Assembly: GCA_035506155.1 (NCBI GenBank)
Contig: DATJPX010000007.1
Span: 1 to 48,257, forward strand
Direction: 5' to 3'
From: UBA877 sp035506155
Lineage (GTDB): Bacteria; Chloroflexota; Anaerolineae; Anaerolineales; Villigracilaceae
Length of the DNA: 48,257 nt
Made by a program: the position numbers and the translations under genes. Below are positions 24,102-31,189 of this stretch, piece by piece; position 1 is the stretch's first letter, and each line of letters begins with the position of its first letter. Under the pieces are notes generated by a model that was given only the letters and a program-made list of their open reading frames with translations, made no database searches and had not been told where the DNA came from.

Positions 24102-24995
24102 ATGAAATTCGCTGGCTTTGCAAAGCCCGTCCTGGGGATCATCCTCCTCGCCGCGTTCTTGTCTGCCTGCACCGCACCGGTTGCCAGCGTGACCCTGCCT
24201 GCCGTTCCTTCCGCCGTCCCTGTGATCGAGTCTTCGGAACCTACCCGTATGCCTACTTTAGCTCCTTCTCCGAATGAAAACTGGTGGCATCCCACTCCGG
24301 GCCTGACCTGGCAGTGGCATCTCTCGGAGCCGCCGGTCGATACCTCCGTGGATGCCCAGGTCTACGACATCGACCTGTTCGATAACGACGCTGCGGTGGT
24401 GAAGACCCTGCACAATCAGGGCCGCAAGGTCATCTGCTACATCTCGGTCGGCTCGCGCGAAGACTGGCGGCCGGATGCGAATCAATTCCCGTCCGCCGTG
24501 CTTGGCAAGGACTACGACGGCTGGCCGGGCGAGAAGTGGCTGGATATCCGCCGCCTCGACCTGCTCGCCCCGATCATGTCCGCCCGCCTGGACCTGTGCA
24601 AGGCCAGGGGTTTCGACGCGGTCGAGCCGGACAACATCGAGATCTACGACAACGATACCGGCTTCCCGATCACATACCAGGACCAGCTCGCCTATGCCCG
24701 CTGGCTGGCCGACGAGGCCCATGCCCGCGGCCTGGCAATCGGACTGAAGAATGCCTCCGACATGGTGGCCGATTCGCTGCCATTTTTCGACTTCGCCATC
24801 ACTGAGGATTGCTTCGACCAGGGCTGGTGTGACCAGATGATTCCGTTCATCACCGCGGGGAAACCGGTCTTTGCCGCCGAGTACACCGATACCGGCGTGG
24901 ACTTCCCGGCTGCTTGCGCCTGGGGTAGGCAGAATCATTTCAGTTTCATCCAAAAGAACCGAATCCTGACCGCGTTTCGGCGCACTTGCCCTTAA
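24102..24995 (+). CDS. Secreted GH114 endo-alpha-1,4-polygalactosaminidase-like lipoprotein
   Basis: A 297-residue exported TIM-barrel glycosidase. It has a signal peptide with lipobox LSAC (Cys23), a Thr/Pro/Ser linker to about residue 60, then the GH114 domain. Motifs in order: WHPTPGLTWQWHLSEP, YDIDLFDND, KVICYISVGSRED, FDAVEPDNIEIYDND (Asp177), LAIGLKNASD and AITEDCFDQGWC (Glu235), ending PVFAAEYTDTG. Asp177 and Glu235 are where GH114 enzymes place their catalytic pair. The family cleaves alpha-1,4-linked galactosamine polymers (fungal galactosaminogalactan, Pel-type exopolysaccharide); related domains also occur in PelA. It sits inside the sugar-import run with agaS and lacD, which supports a role in feeding. 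There is no clear Shine-Dalgarno, so it may depend on readthrough or coupling. Confidence 0.87.
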   Translation: MKFAGFAKPVLGIILLAAFLSACTAPVASVTLPAVPSAVPVIESSEPTRMPTLAPSPNENWWHPTPGLTWQWHLSEPPVDTSVDAQVYDIDLFDNDAAVVKTLHNQGRKVICYISVGSREDWRPDANQFPSAVLGKDYDGWPGEKWLDIRRLDLLAPIMSARLDLCKARGFDAVEPDNIEIYDNDTGFPITYQDQLAYARWLADEAHARGLAIGLKNASDMVADSLPFFDFAITEDCFDQGWCDQMIPFITAGKPVFAAEYTDTGVDFPAACAWGRQNHFSFIQKNRILTAFRRTCP

Positions 24996-25004
24996 AATAG
25001 AGCC

Positions 25005-25973
25005 ATGACCAAGACCTCATTATCGATTGGGAAATTGCGCGGCCTGCAGCAGTGCTCGAGTGATCGAGCCACCTTCACCTGCCTGGCTCTCGACCATCGC
25101 CAGAACCTGCGCCGGGCCCTCAATCCGGCCGATCCGGGTTCGGTCGGCGACGCCGACTTGACCCGCTTCAAGCTGGACGTGACCGCTGCGCTCTCCGACG
25201 CGGCCACCGCCGTCCTGCTCGACCCGGAGTACAGCGCCGCCCAGGCGGTCGCCGCCGGGGCCATCCCCCGCCAGACGCCGTTCGTCGTGGCGGTCGAGTC
25301 GACCGGTTACGGCGGCGCGCCGACCGCCCGTCAGTCCCAGATTCTGCCTGGCTGGAGCATCGAAAAGGCCAAGCGGATGGGCGCCAGCATGATCAAGCTG
25401 CTGGTCTACTACCACCCCGATTCACCGACCGCCGGGGAGATTGAGACATTCGTCCGCCAGGTGGTCGACGAATGCACCCGCCAGGATCTCGGGATCATGC
25501 TCGAACCGCTTTCGTATGCTTTGGCGGCGGACCAAAAATTGACCTCCGCCGAGAAGCGCCATGTCGTCACCGAGACTGCCCGCCGGCTGACCGTCCCGGG
25601 TGTGGACGTGCTCAAGGCCGAGTTTCCGCTGAACGTGCTCGACCCTGACGAATCGGCCTGGGCCGCCGCCTGCGCCGAGATCTCGGCTGCCAGTCCTGTG
25701 CCCTGGATCCTTCTCTCGGCGGCGGTGGATTACGAGACCTACTTCCGCCAGGTGGACGTCGCCTGCCGGGCGGGCGCCTCCGGGAGCGCCGTCGGGCGGG
25801 CCGTCTGGCAGGAGGCGGTCGGGCTGGCTGGCGGAGCGCGGGCCGACTTCCTGAAGGATGTCGCCCGGCCGCGCCTCGAGCGCCTGACCCGGTTGTGTAT
25901 CGAACGGGCCAGGCCCTGGACGGATTTCTACGCTGCTGGGGAGATTACCCCGGATTGGTATAAGACGTATTAG
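25005..25973 (+). CDS. lacD: LacD-type tagatose-1,6-bisphosphate aldolase (class I)
   Basis: A 322-residue Schiff-base aldolase of the LacD/YihT family. Early motifs are FTCLALDHRQNLRR and AVLLDPEYSA. Lys131 in MIKLLVYYHP and Lys204 in DVLKAEFPLNV lie where LacD has its active-site lysines; Lys204 corresponds to the Schiff-base residue. It cleaves tagatose-1,6-bisphosphate to DHAP and glyceraldehyde-3-phosphate. A sulfofructose-phosphate aldolase role (YihT) is the main alternative, but no sulfoquinovose genes are present. It starts nine bases after the GH114 stop and is followed by the PfkB kinase. Confidence 0.87.
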   Translation: MTKTSLSIGKLRGLQQCSSDRATFTCLALDHRQNLRRALNPADPGSVGDADLTRFKLDVTAALSDAATAVLLDPEYSAAQAVAAGAIPRQTPFVVAVESTGYGGAPTARQSQILPGWSIEKAKRMGASMIKLLVYYHPDSPTAGEIETFVRQVVDECTRQDLGIMLEPLSYALAADQKLTSAEKRHVVTETARRLTVPGVDVLKAEFPLNVLDPDESAWAAACAEISAASPVPWILLSAAVDYETYFRQVDVACRAGASGSAVGRAVWQEAVGLAGGARADFLKDVARPRLERLTRLCIERARPWTDFYAAGEITPDWYKTY

Positions 25974-26002
25974 CGGCGCGCCTGCGTCTCCGCCCGGACA
26001 AA

Positions 26003-26920
26003 ATGACAAAAGCCTTTGACATTCTCGTCGCCGGTGAGCTCAACCCCGACCTGATCCTGAGCGGGGACGTCGCCCCGGCGTTCGGGCAGGTGGAGAAGCT
26101 GGTCGATTCGGCTGACTTGGTGGTCGGCTCCTCCTCTGCCATCTTTGCCTGCGGGGCCGCCCGCCTGGGCCTGAAAGTCGCCTTCGCCGGTGTGTGCGGA
26201 GCGGACCTGTTCGGCCGCTTCATGCTGGAGGAACTGACCCGGCGCGGCATCGACGTCTCGGGTGTGCGCCTCGACCCGGACCGGCCGACCGGCCTGAGCG
26301 TCATCCTCAATCGCGGCGGCGACCGCGCCATCCTGACCCACCTCGGGACGATCGACCGGCTCCAGTCGGAACAGGTGCCCGAAGCGCTGCTGGAACAATC
26401 CCGCCACCTGCACGTCGCCAGCTACTTCCTCCAGACTGCCCTGCGGCCCGGACTGCCGGGGCTCTTCCGGCGGGCGCACGCCCTCGGCCTGACGACCTCG
26501 CTCGACACCAACTGGGATCCCTCCGGCGACTGGCGTGGACTCGACGACTTGCTTTGCCTTGCCGACCTCTTCCTGCCCAACGAGAACGAGGCCCTGGCCC
26601 TGAGTGGAGCGGCAAATGCGGAAGCCTCCGCTCGGAAGCTGGCCGAAACCTGCGAGACCGTGGCCGTGAAGCTGGGCGCCCGGGGTGCGCTGGCCTGCCG
26701 CGGCGGGAAGACCGCCCGGGCGGAGGCGCTCCCGATCCCGGTCGTGGATACGGTCGGGGCGGGCGACAGCTTCGACGCCGGATTCCTGTTCGGCTGGCTG
26801 GATGACTGGAGCCTCGAGAACTCCCTCCGGCTGGGAACGGTCTGCGGGTCCCTTTCGACCCGTTCCGCCGGCGGCACGGCTGCCCAGCCCACGCTGGATG
26901 AGGCCAAGAAGTATCTTTAG
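26003..26920 (+). CDS. PfkB-family sugar kinase
   Basis: A 305-residue ribokinase-fold kinase. It has the N-terminal sugar-binding VAGELNPDLIL, the Gly-rich AIFACGAARLGL, LFLPNENEALAL, and the C-terminal signature DTVGAGDSFDAGF with catalytic Asp255. Between agaS/lacD and the GatZ-like gene, a tagatose-6-phosphate kinase (LacC role) would complete the route. PfkB substrate cannot be read from sequence, so a hexokinase role on tagatose or galactosamine is also possible. It lies 29 bases after lacD, with no strong ribosome site. Confidence 0.9.
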   Translation: MTKAFDILVAGELNPDLILSGDVAPAFGQVEKLVDSADLVVGSSSAIFACGAARLGLKVAFAGVCGADLFGRFMLEELTRRGIDVSGVRLDPDRPTGLSVILNRGGDRAILTHLGTIDRLQSEQVPEALLEQSRHLHVASYFLQTALRPGLPGLFRRAHALGLTTSLDTNWDPSGDWRGLDDLLCLADLFLPNENEALALSGAANAEASARKLAETCETVAVKLGARGALACRGGKTARAEALPIPVVDTVGAGDSFDAGFLFGWLDDWSLENSLRLGTVCGSLSTRSAGGTAAQPTLDEAKKYL

Positions 26921-26979
26921 CAGCAGCCCGTGTTCCCTACCGGGAATGCTTCGGGATGCCTGCCTGAGTGAACCCTACC

Positions 26980-28257
26980 ATGAACCCAAATATTCTCGAT
27001 GAAATCGTCCAGGCCCAGAAACGCGGCGAAGCACGCGGGATCGTCTCGGTCTGCTCCGCCCATCCCACCGTGCTGCAGGCGGCCATGCGCCGCGCCGCCC
27101 GGACCGGCGCTCCGCTACTGATCGAATCGACCTGCAATCAGGTCAACCAGTTCGGCGGCTATACCGGCATGCCCCCGGCGGATTTCGTCCGCTTCCTGTT
27201 CGGGATCGCTGCCCAAAATGGCCTGCCGCCCGACAGGCTCCTTCTGGGCGGCGACCACCTCGGCCCGTCCGTCTGGCAGGCGGAGCCGGCCGGGGAAGCC
27301 ATGCAAAAAGCCGCCGGCCTGGTGCAGGCATACGTCCAGGCTGGTTTCGTCAAGATCCACCTGGATGCGAGCATGAGACTGGGCGGCGACGACCCGGACA
27401 AACCCCTGGATGTGGAATTGGTTGCCCGCCGGACCGCCCAGCTTGCCGGGACGGCCGAGGCCAGTGCGACCCCGGCTTCCCTACCGCGCTACGTCATCGG
27501 CACCGAGGTTCCCATTCCCGGCGGAGCGCTCGCCCACGAGGCGGGAGTCCGGGTCACATCGGTCGAAGATGCCGGGCGCACGCTCGAGGTCACCCGGGCC
27601 GCCTTCCGGGAGGCCGGGCTCGAATCGGCCTGGGAGCGGGTTGTGGCGCTGGTCGTCCAGCCGGGCGTCGAGTTCGGGGACGATTTCGTCCTGGATTACC
27701 GGCCCGCCGCGGCGGATGCCCTGGCGCGTTTCTCCGAAACGACGCCCTTCGTCTATGAGGCCCATTCCACCGATTACCAGACCCGGGAGAGCCTGCAGGA
27801 CCTGGTGAACGACCATTTCGCCATCCTGAAGGTCGGCCCGGCCCTGACCTTTGCCTACCGGGAGGCGATCTTCGCCCTGGTCAGGATGGAAAACGAGCTG
27901 ATCCCGGCGGCGGAACGTTCGAACCTGGTTGCGACCCTGGAGGCCGCCATGCTGCGCAACCCGCAACACTGGCAGCGCTATTACCGCGGCACGCCCCAGG
28001 ACCAGGCCTTCGCCCGCATGTACAGCCTGAGCGACCGGGTCCGTTACTACTGGTCGGACCTGCCCGTTCAAATTGCAGTGGAGAAATTGGTGGAAAACCT
28101 CAGCCGGGCGCCTCTGCCGGAGTCCATCCTGGAAGGGTCCCTGCCGGTCCAGTACGAGCACATCCTGGACGGTTCGATCGAAAATACGCCCACGGCGGTC
28201 ATCCTCGACCGGGTCCAGACGGTGTTGAAAGACTACGCCTCCGCATGCGGGAAATGA
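26980..28257 (+). CDS. GatZ/KbaZ-family protein, candidate tagatose-6-P 4-epimerase
   Basis: A 425-residue member of COG4573 (GatZ/KbaZ). Motifs include GIVSVCSAHPTVLQAA, LIESTCNQVNQFGGYTGM, LLLGGDHLGP, VKIHLDASM, YVIGTEVPIPGGA, VYEAHSTDYQT and HFAILKVGPALTFAYREA. In enterobacteria these proteins are described as non-catalytic partners of the class II aldolase GatY/KbaY. Here there is no GatY, and the local aldolase is class I LacD. Members of this family, including ones from Anaerolineae, have been described as fructose/tagatose-6-phosphate 4-epimerases, which would route tagatose-6-P straight to fructose-6-P. Start uncertain: an in-frame GTG at 26968 is the alternative; neither has a clear Shine-Dalgarno. 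Confidence 0.85.
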   Translation: MNPNILDEIVQAQKRGEARGIVSVCSAHPTVLQAAMRRAARTGAPLLIESTCNQVNQFGGYTGMPPADFVRFLFGIAAQNGLPPDRLLLGGDHLGPSVWQAEPAGEAMQKAAGLVQAYVQAGFVKIHLDASMRLGGDDPDKPLDVELVARRTAQLAGTAEASATPASLPRYVIGTEVPIPGGALAHEAGVRVTSVEDAGRTLEVTRAAFREAGLESAWERVVALVVQPGVEFGDDFVLDYRPAAADALARFSETTPFVYEAHSTDYQTRESLQDLVNDHFAILKVGPALTFAYREAIFALVRMENELIPAAERSNLVATLEAAMLRNPQHWQRYYRGTPQDQAFARMYSLSDRVRYYWSDLPVQIAVEKLVENLSRAPLPESILEGSLPVQYEHILDGSIENTPTAVILDRVQTVLKDYASACGK

Positions 28258-28258
28258 G

Positions 28259-28295
28259 AACTGCCGGGAGGCCCGGTCAGGGGTTCCCGGCAGTT
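28259..28295. terminator. Hairpin at the end of the sugar operon
   Basis: An 11-base-pair stem AACTGCCGGGA / TCCCGGCAGTT with a 15-base loop begins two bases after the GatZ-like stop. The next gene is convergent. It lacks a T-run on the plus strand, so terminator strength is uncertain. Confidence 0.5.
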
Positions 28296-28339
28296 GTGGG
28301 GTGCCGATCGTTCGGGGCAGGCTCTGGTCTTGCCCTTTT

Positions 28340-29938
28340 TTAATCCCCGGAATAGTCGATGCAGTTGAACGTATCCCCTTGGGGCGAGTCGACTCGAATA
28401 TGATACTCGTCCTGGTGGACGTAGTAATTGTCTACGCTTCCCTGTACCGACGAAAAGGCGCTGTCCGCCCAGAACCGGGAAAGAGTGAAAGCCTGCCAGT
28501 CGGATTTCTTCGGCGGCTTGACCAGGGAAGACCGGCAGGCCAGGGCTGCGCCGACCGCCTCGCGGGTCCGGGCCGGGACGGTGGGCGATTGAAAAGCTTG
28601 AACCATGGCCGGGACCGCGTCCGAGGAAAGCGAGGCCAGGTAGGCAACATCCAGGCTTTCGCCGGCTGCGGCCCGGGCGACGTTCTCCCGGACGATCGCC
28701 CCGTCCACATTGGCAAGCATCAGGGTGGCGGCAAAGCCGAGCGAGGCGACCAGGGCTGCAAAGGCGAAGAAGCGCTCCCTGCGCAGGATGTCGAGGACCA
28801 CCACCACGGCCAGCAGGGCGCCCAGCCAGATCATGAAGACATGGGTGTACATCCGGAGCCGCGAAGAGCCGTAGGCGGCCTCGTAGAGCAGCAGCCGCTG
28901 GAAAGCCGAGACCAGGATGATCCCGACGAGCGCCACCATGCCGAGCCCGAGCCCGGAGAAAGTCCAGCGCTGGGCTGGGGATTGGCGCTTGGCGATGGCG
29001 CTCAACCCCAGGAAGAGCAGCAGGCTAAAAAAGGCCACCGCCACCAGCTCCCCGAAGCCTTTCCGGGCGTACTCTGAAAAGGTATAGCCCTGTACGCCGA
29101 TGTTGGTCTGCCCGCCGAAGAAGTACTGGAATTGGATGATCACAAAGGCCCCGAAGAGCAGGACCACCGCGCCGAGCACTACGGTCGCCTCGGTGAAGCC
29201 CAGGAAAGCCGGGACGAGCGGTTTATCCATGCCCAGTAATTTCTCGTCCTTGCTCTTCAGGGCTGCGTGGAGGAGAATCCCTGCCAGGGCATATGCGCCG
29301 ATCAGGATATAGACGGCCCGGAAGATGTATTCCGGCAGATTCTCGAGGCGAAAGAGCCTGGTGAAGTCGTGCAGGCGCTGGGCAAAGACCACGTCGGCGG
29401 ACGAGAGCAGGGCGGCAAAGATTGCCACGACCGGTACGGCGATCAGGATCCCGCGCAGGATCGCCCAGACGCGTTTCCACCTGGCCCGGGCGGCGCCGCC
29501 GGATTCACCGGCCTGTCCCGCGGCCTGGACCTGCTTCCTGCTTTCGACCAGGAAGATCAAAGGACGGGCGAACAGGCTGCCGGCCAGCCGGGCGAAATTG
29601 GCCACATAATCCGACAGGCTGTACCATGCCCAGCGGCCTCCCAGGAAAGTGACCGCCAGCACCCCCATCAACCCGAGCGTAAAAGCCCCCGACAGGAACA
29701 TGCTCATCGGCTCCAGCCGGATGAAGGTCATGGCGGCGAAGAAAAGGATGGGCAGCAGCACCAGCAGGGATTTCCACGAAGGGCGGATCCCGTTCATCCC
29801 CAGCACCAGGAATCCGCCGGCCAGGCACAGAACAGCATAAATGGCAAAATTGATGCCCACCCCGTGCTTCCAGAAGAGGAAGTCGAAAATCCAGCCAAGG
29901 ACCAGGGTCGTGATCCAAAGTACATCGGTACGTTTCAT
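28340..29938 (-). CDS. Polytopic membrane protein, DUF4153/DUF4173-like
   Basis: A 532-residue integral membrane protein with about twelve hydrophobic segments in residues 1-425 and a soluble C-terminal region of about 100 residues. The segment AYGSSRLRMYTHVFMIWLG matches the pattern (YG-x3-LR-x-Y/L) seen in the DUF4153/DUF4173 families, whose function is not established. A charged cytoplasmic loop lies at about residues 150-175. GGAGG precedes the ATG at 29938; an in-frame extension of 24 codons is rejected. The gene is alone on its strand between the sugar operon and a divergent lipoprotein gene. Function unknown. Confidence 0.8.
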   Translation of the reverse strand: MKRTDVLWITTLVLGWIFDFLFWKHGVGINFAIYAVLCLAGGFLVLGMNGIRPSWKSLLVLLPILFFAAMTFIRLEPMSMFLSGAFTLGLMGVLAVTFLGGRWAWYSLSDYVANFARLAGSLFARPLIFLVESRKQVQAAGQAGESGGAARARWKRVWAILRGILIAVPVVAIFAALLSSADVVFAQRLHDFTRLFRLENLPEYIFRAVYILIGAYALAGILLHAALKSKDEKLLGMDKPLVPAFLGFTEATVVLGAVVLLFGAFVIIQFQYFFGGQTNIGVQGYTFSEYARKGFGELVAVAFFSLLLFLGLSAIAKRQSPAQRWTFSGLGLGMVALVGIILVSAFQRLLLYEAAYGSSRLRMYTHVFMIWLGALLAVVVVLDILRRERFFAFAALVASLGFAATLMLANVDGAIVRENVARAAAGESLDVAYLASLSSDAVPAMVQAFQSPTVPARTREAVGAALACRSSLVKPPKKSDWQAFTLSRFWADSAFSSVQGSVDNYYVHQDEYHIRVDSPQGDTFNCIDYSGD

Positions 29939-30084
29939 GACAAGCCTCCACCTTAGATTTTGTACAGGATAACGGATCGGGTCTGGCAGGAACTGGCACG
30001 GGACTATCAAAAGGTATCAAAGGGTGTCAGCGCCGTCCCCGGGGATCGATAACAAGGTTTTTGCAACCGTGTTATACTCATTTC

Positions 30085-30118
30085 GAACTGCAAATGCAAT
30101 GGAATGCGTTTGCAGTTC
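30085..30118 (+). promoter_or_regulatory. Large inverted repeat in the leader of the hydrolase-like lipoprotein gene
   Basis: Arms GAACTGCAAATGCA and TGCGTTTGCAGTTC around a six-base loop pair over all 14 positions if one G-T wobble is allowed. TATACT (30073-30078) lies just upstream as a possible -10, so the repeat would be at the very start of the mRNA, 27 bases before the ATG. Operator or 5' stabilising hairpin. Confidence 0.6.
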
Positions 30119-30144
30119 TTATGCTGTAATTTCAATAAAGGAAC

Positions 30145-30855
30145 ATGATGCGGCGTATTTTATTTCAAAAAATCGCTTTGGCGGCGATCGCGATGCTGTT
30201 GATCGGTTGCAGCCCGACCATCGCCTCTGCTAAACTGCACGGTTCGCGGGCGAGCCTGCCGACGCCCACCCTGCTTGAGGATGGCCCGGTGATCATCAAG
30301 CAATCGCCGTTCGATCCGCTGGACGGTACGATCTACGGGCATGGAAAAATCGCCGTGCTCCTGGCCAGCCAGGGCGGGCAGGGCGAATCCGAATGGACTG
30401 CCTTCGCCCAGGTCCTGGCCGGGGAAGGGTTCACCGCTCTTACCGTGAGCTCACAGGACGACGAAGGCGCCACTGCTGTGAACGTCGGGTATGCCATCGA
30501 CTTTCTCCATCTGAACGGATTCGACAAGATCCTCTGTATCGGGGCGGGCAACGGGGCCGGCGGGTGCGCCTCCAATGCAACCCAGCCGGAGATCATCGGG
30601 CTGGTGTTGATCACCTACCCCGGCGGCGCGGATCTCACGAATGTGGCCCTGCCGAAGCTATTCATTACCGGGGAGGAGGATACAGCGGATCGGCCCAAGA
30701 CCGAGGCGGGTTACCAGGCCGCGGCAGAGCCGAAAGCGCTCATCCTTGTTCCGGGTACGGCTGCGACAGGTTCGACTTTGCTGGACGCTTCCGTCGACAG
30801 TGACCTGCAGGCGACCGTCGTGGATTTCGTCGAACAATGCACCGGCCAGCAATAA
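30145..30855 (+). CDS. Lipoprotein with degenerate alpha/beta-hydrolase fold
   Basis: A 236-residue lipoprotein with lipobox LIGC (Cys22) and a short Pro-rich linker. The rest reads as an alpha/beta-hydrolase: GKIAVLLASQGGQGESEW (oxyanion strand-loop), YAIDFL, the strand before the elbow ILCIGAGNGAGGCAS, LVLITYPGG, and LPKLFITGEEDTADR (acid-bearing strand). The nucleophile elbow G-x-S-x-G is replaced by G-A-G-N-G, so the catalytic Ser is missing. It probably binds rather than cleaves, or is inactive. AAAGGAAC precedes two tandem ATG codons at 30145 and 30148; the first is used here. No functional partner is evident. Confidence 0.75.
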   Translation: MMRRILFQKIALAAIAMLLIGCSPTIASAKLHGSRASLPTPTLLEDGPVIIKQSPFDPLDGTIYGHGKIAVLLASQGGQGESEWTAFAQVLAGEGFTALTVSSQDDEGATAVNVGYAIDFLHLNGFDKILCIGAGNGAGGCASNATQPEIIGLVLITYPGGADLTNVALPKLFITGEEDTADRPKTEAGYQAAAEPKALILVPGTAATGSTLLDASVDSDLQATVVDFVEQCTGQQ

Positions 30856-30890
30856 ACCCGCCTCCGGAAGCCGTTGTTCAGACCACTCTA

Positions 30891-30918
30891 TTGACACCCT
30901 CGTGTTTCTATGTAATAC
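30891..30918 (+). promoter_or_regulatory. Strong promoter ahead of the candidate RNA
   Basis: A perfect TTGACA (30891-30896), 16 bases, then TAATAC (30913-30918). The predicted start is near 30925. It lies in the gap after the lipoprotein gene, and no long plus-strand frame follows. Confidence 0.7.
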
Positions 30919-30924
30919 TTCCAA

Positions 30925-31121
30925 CTGTGCAAGCCGCCCCTTGAAGTTTGACTTGCACCCAACTCCGCCATCCTTATAGAGAGGAGGTGGTGCCCAAAAT
31001 GGATAGTAGTACGAAACGAAGCGCTGTGGCATCCCTCCTCGCTCTGCAGTCACTTTAGCAGATCGTAAAGGTGCCACAGCGCGCACAGGGAGACCGCCCA
31101 TTGGGGCGGCCTTCCGCTTTT
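30925..31121 (+). ncRNA. Candidate structured non-coding RNA, about 197 nt
   Basis: The 334-base gap 30856-31189 holds a promoter, this structured stretch and a terminator. Pairings seen by eye: GTGCAAG (30927-30933) with CTTGCAC (30952-30958); CCGCCATCCT (30965-30974) with AGGAGGTGG (30982-30990), one bulge; GCGCTGTGGCA (31021-31031) with TGCCACAGCGC (31072-31082), 11 perfect pairs enclosing a CTTTA/TAAAG hairpin. The 5' AAGCCGCCCC (30931-30940) can also pair with GGGGCGGCCTT (31103-31113), closing the molecule end to end and competing with the first hairpin and the terminator. Size and end-to-end closure recall 6S RNA, but I cannot assign a family. A 19-codon frame inside is an alternative reading. 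Confidence 0.55.
31088..31121 (+). terminator. Rho-independent terminator of the candidate RNA
   Basis: GGGAGACCGCCC pairs with GGGCGGCCTTCC around loop ATTG: six pairs CCGCCC/GGGCGG, one A-C mismatch, then five more with one wobble. TTTT follows at 31118-31121. Confidence 0.7.
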
Positions 31122-31147
31122 AACCGCGGGTCGTGGCTTATCAAGAA

Positions 31148-31178
31148 CCTCCCCCGTCCGGTTTTTGGACGGGGGAGG
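31148..31178 (-). terminator. Terminator of pfkA
   Basis: A perfect 12-base-pair stem CCTCCCCCGTCC / GGACGGGGGAGG with a seven-base loop lies 12 bases after the pfkA stop. Read on the minus strand it is followed by TTCTTGAT, a weak T-tract. Confidence 0.7.
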
Positions 31179-31189
31179 AAAGAACGGGA

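Noticed and set aside
26968..26979. GTG start for the GatZ-like gene
   Set aside because: It adds four residues (MNPT) before an ATG encoding the same MNP; neither start has a ribosome site, so the ATG is preferred, with the GTG kept as alternative.
30925..31121. tmRNA, SRP RNA or RNase P RNA
   Set aside because: The conserved sequence blocks that I know for these RNAs are absent; only size and end pairing vaguely recall 6S RNA.
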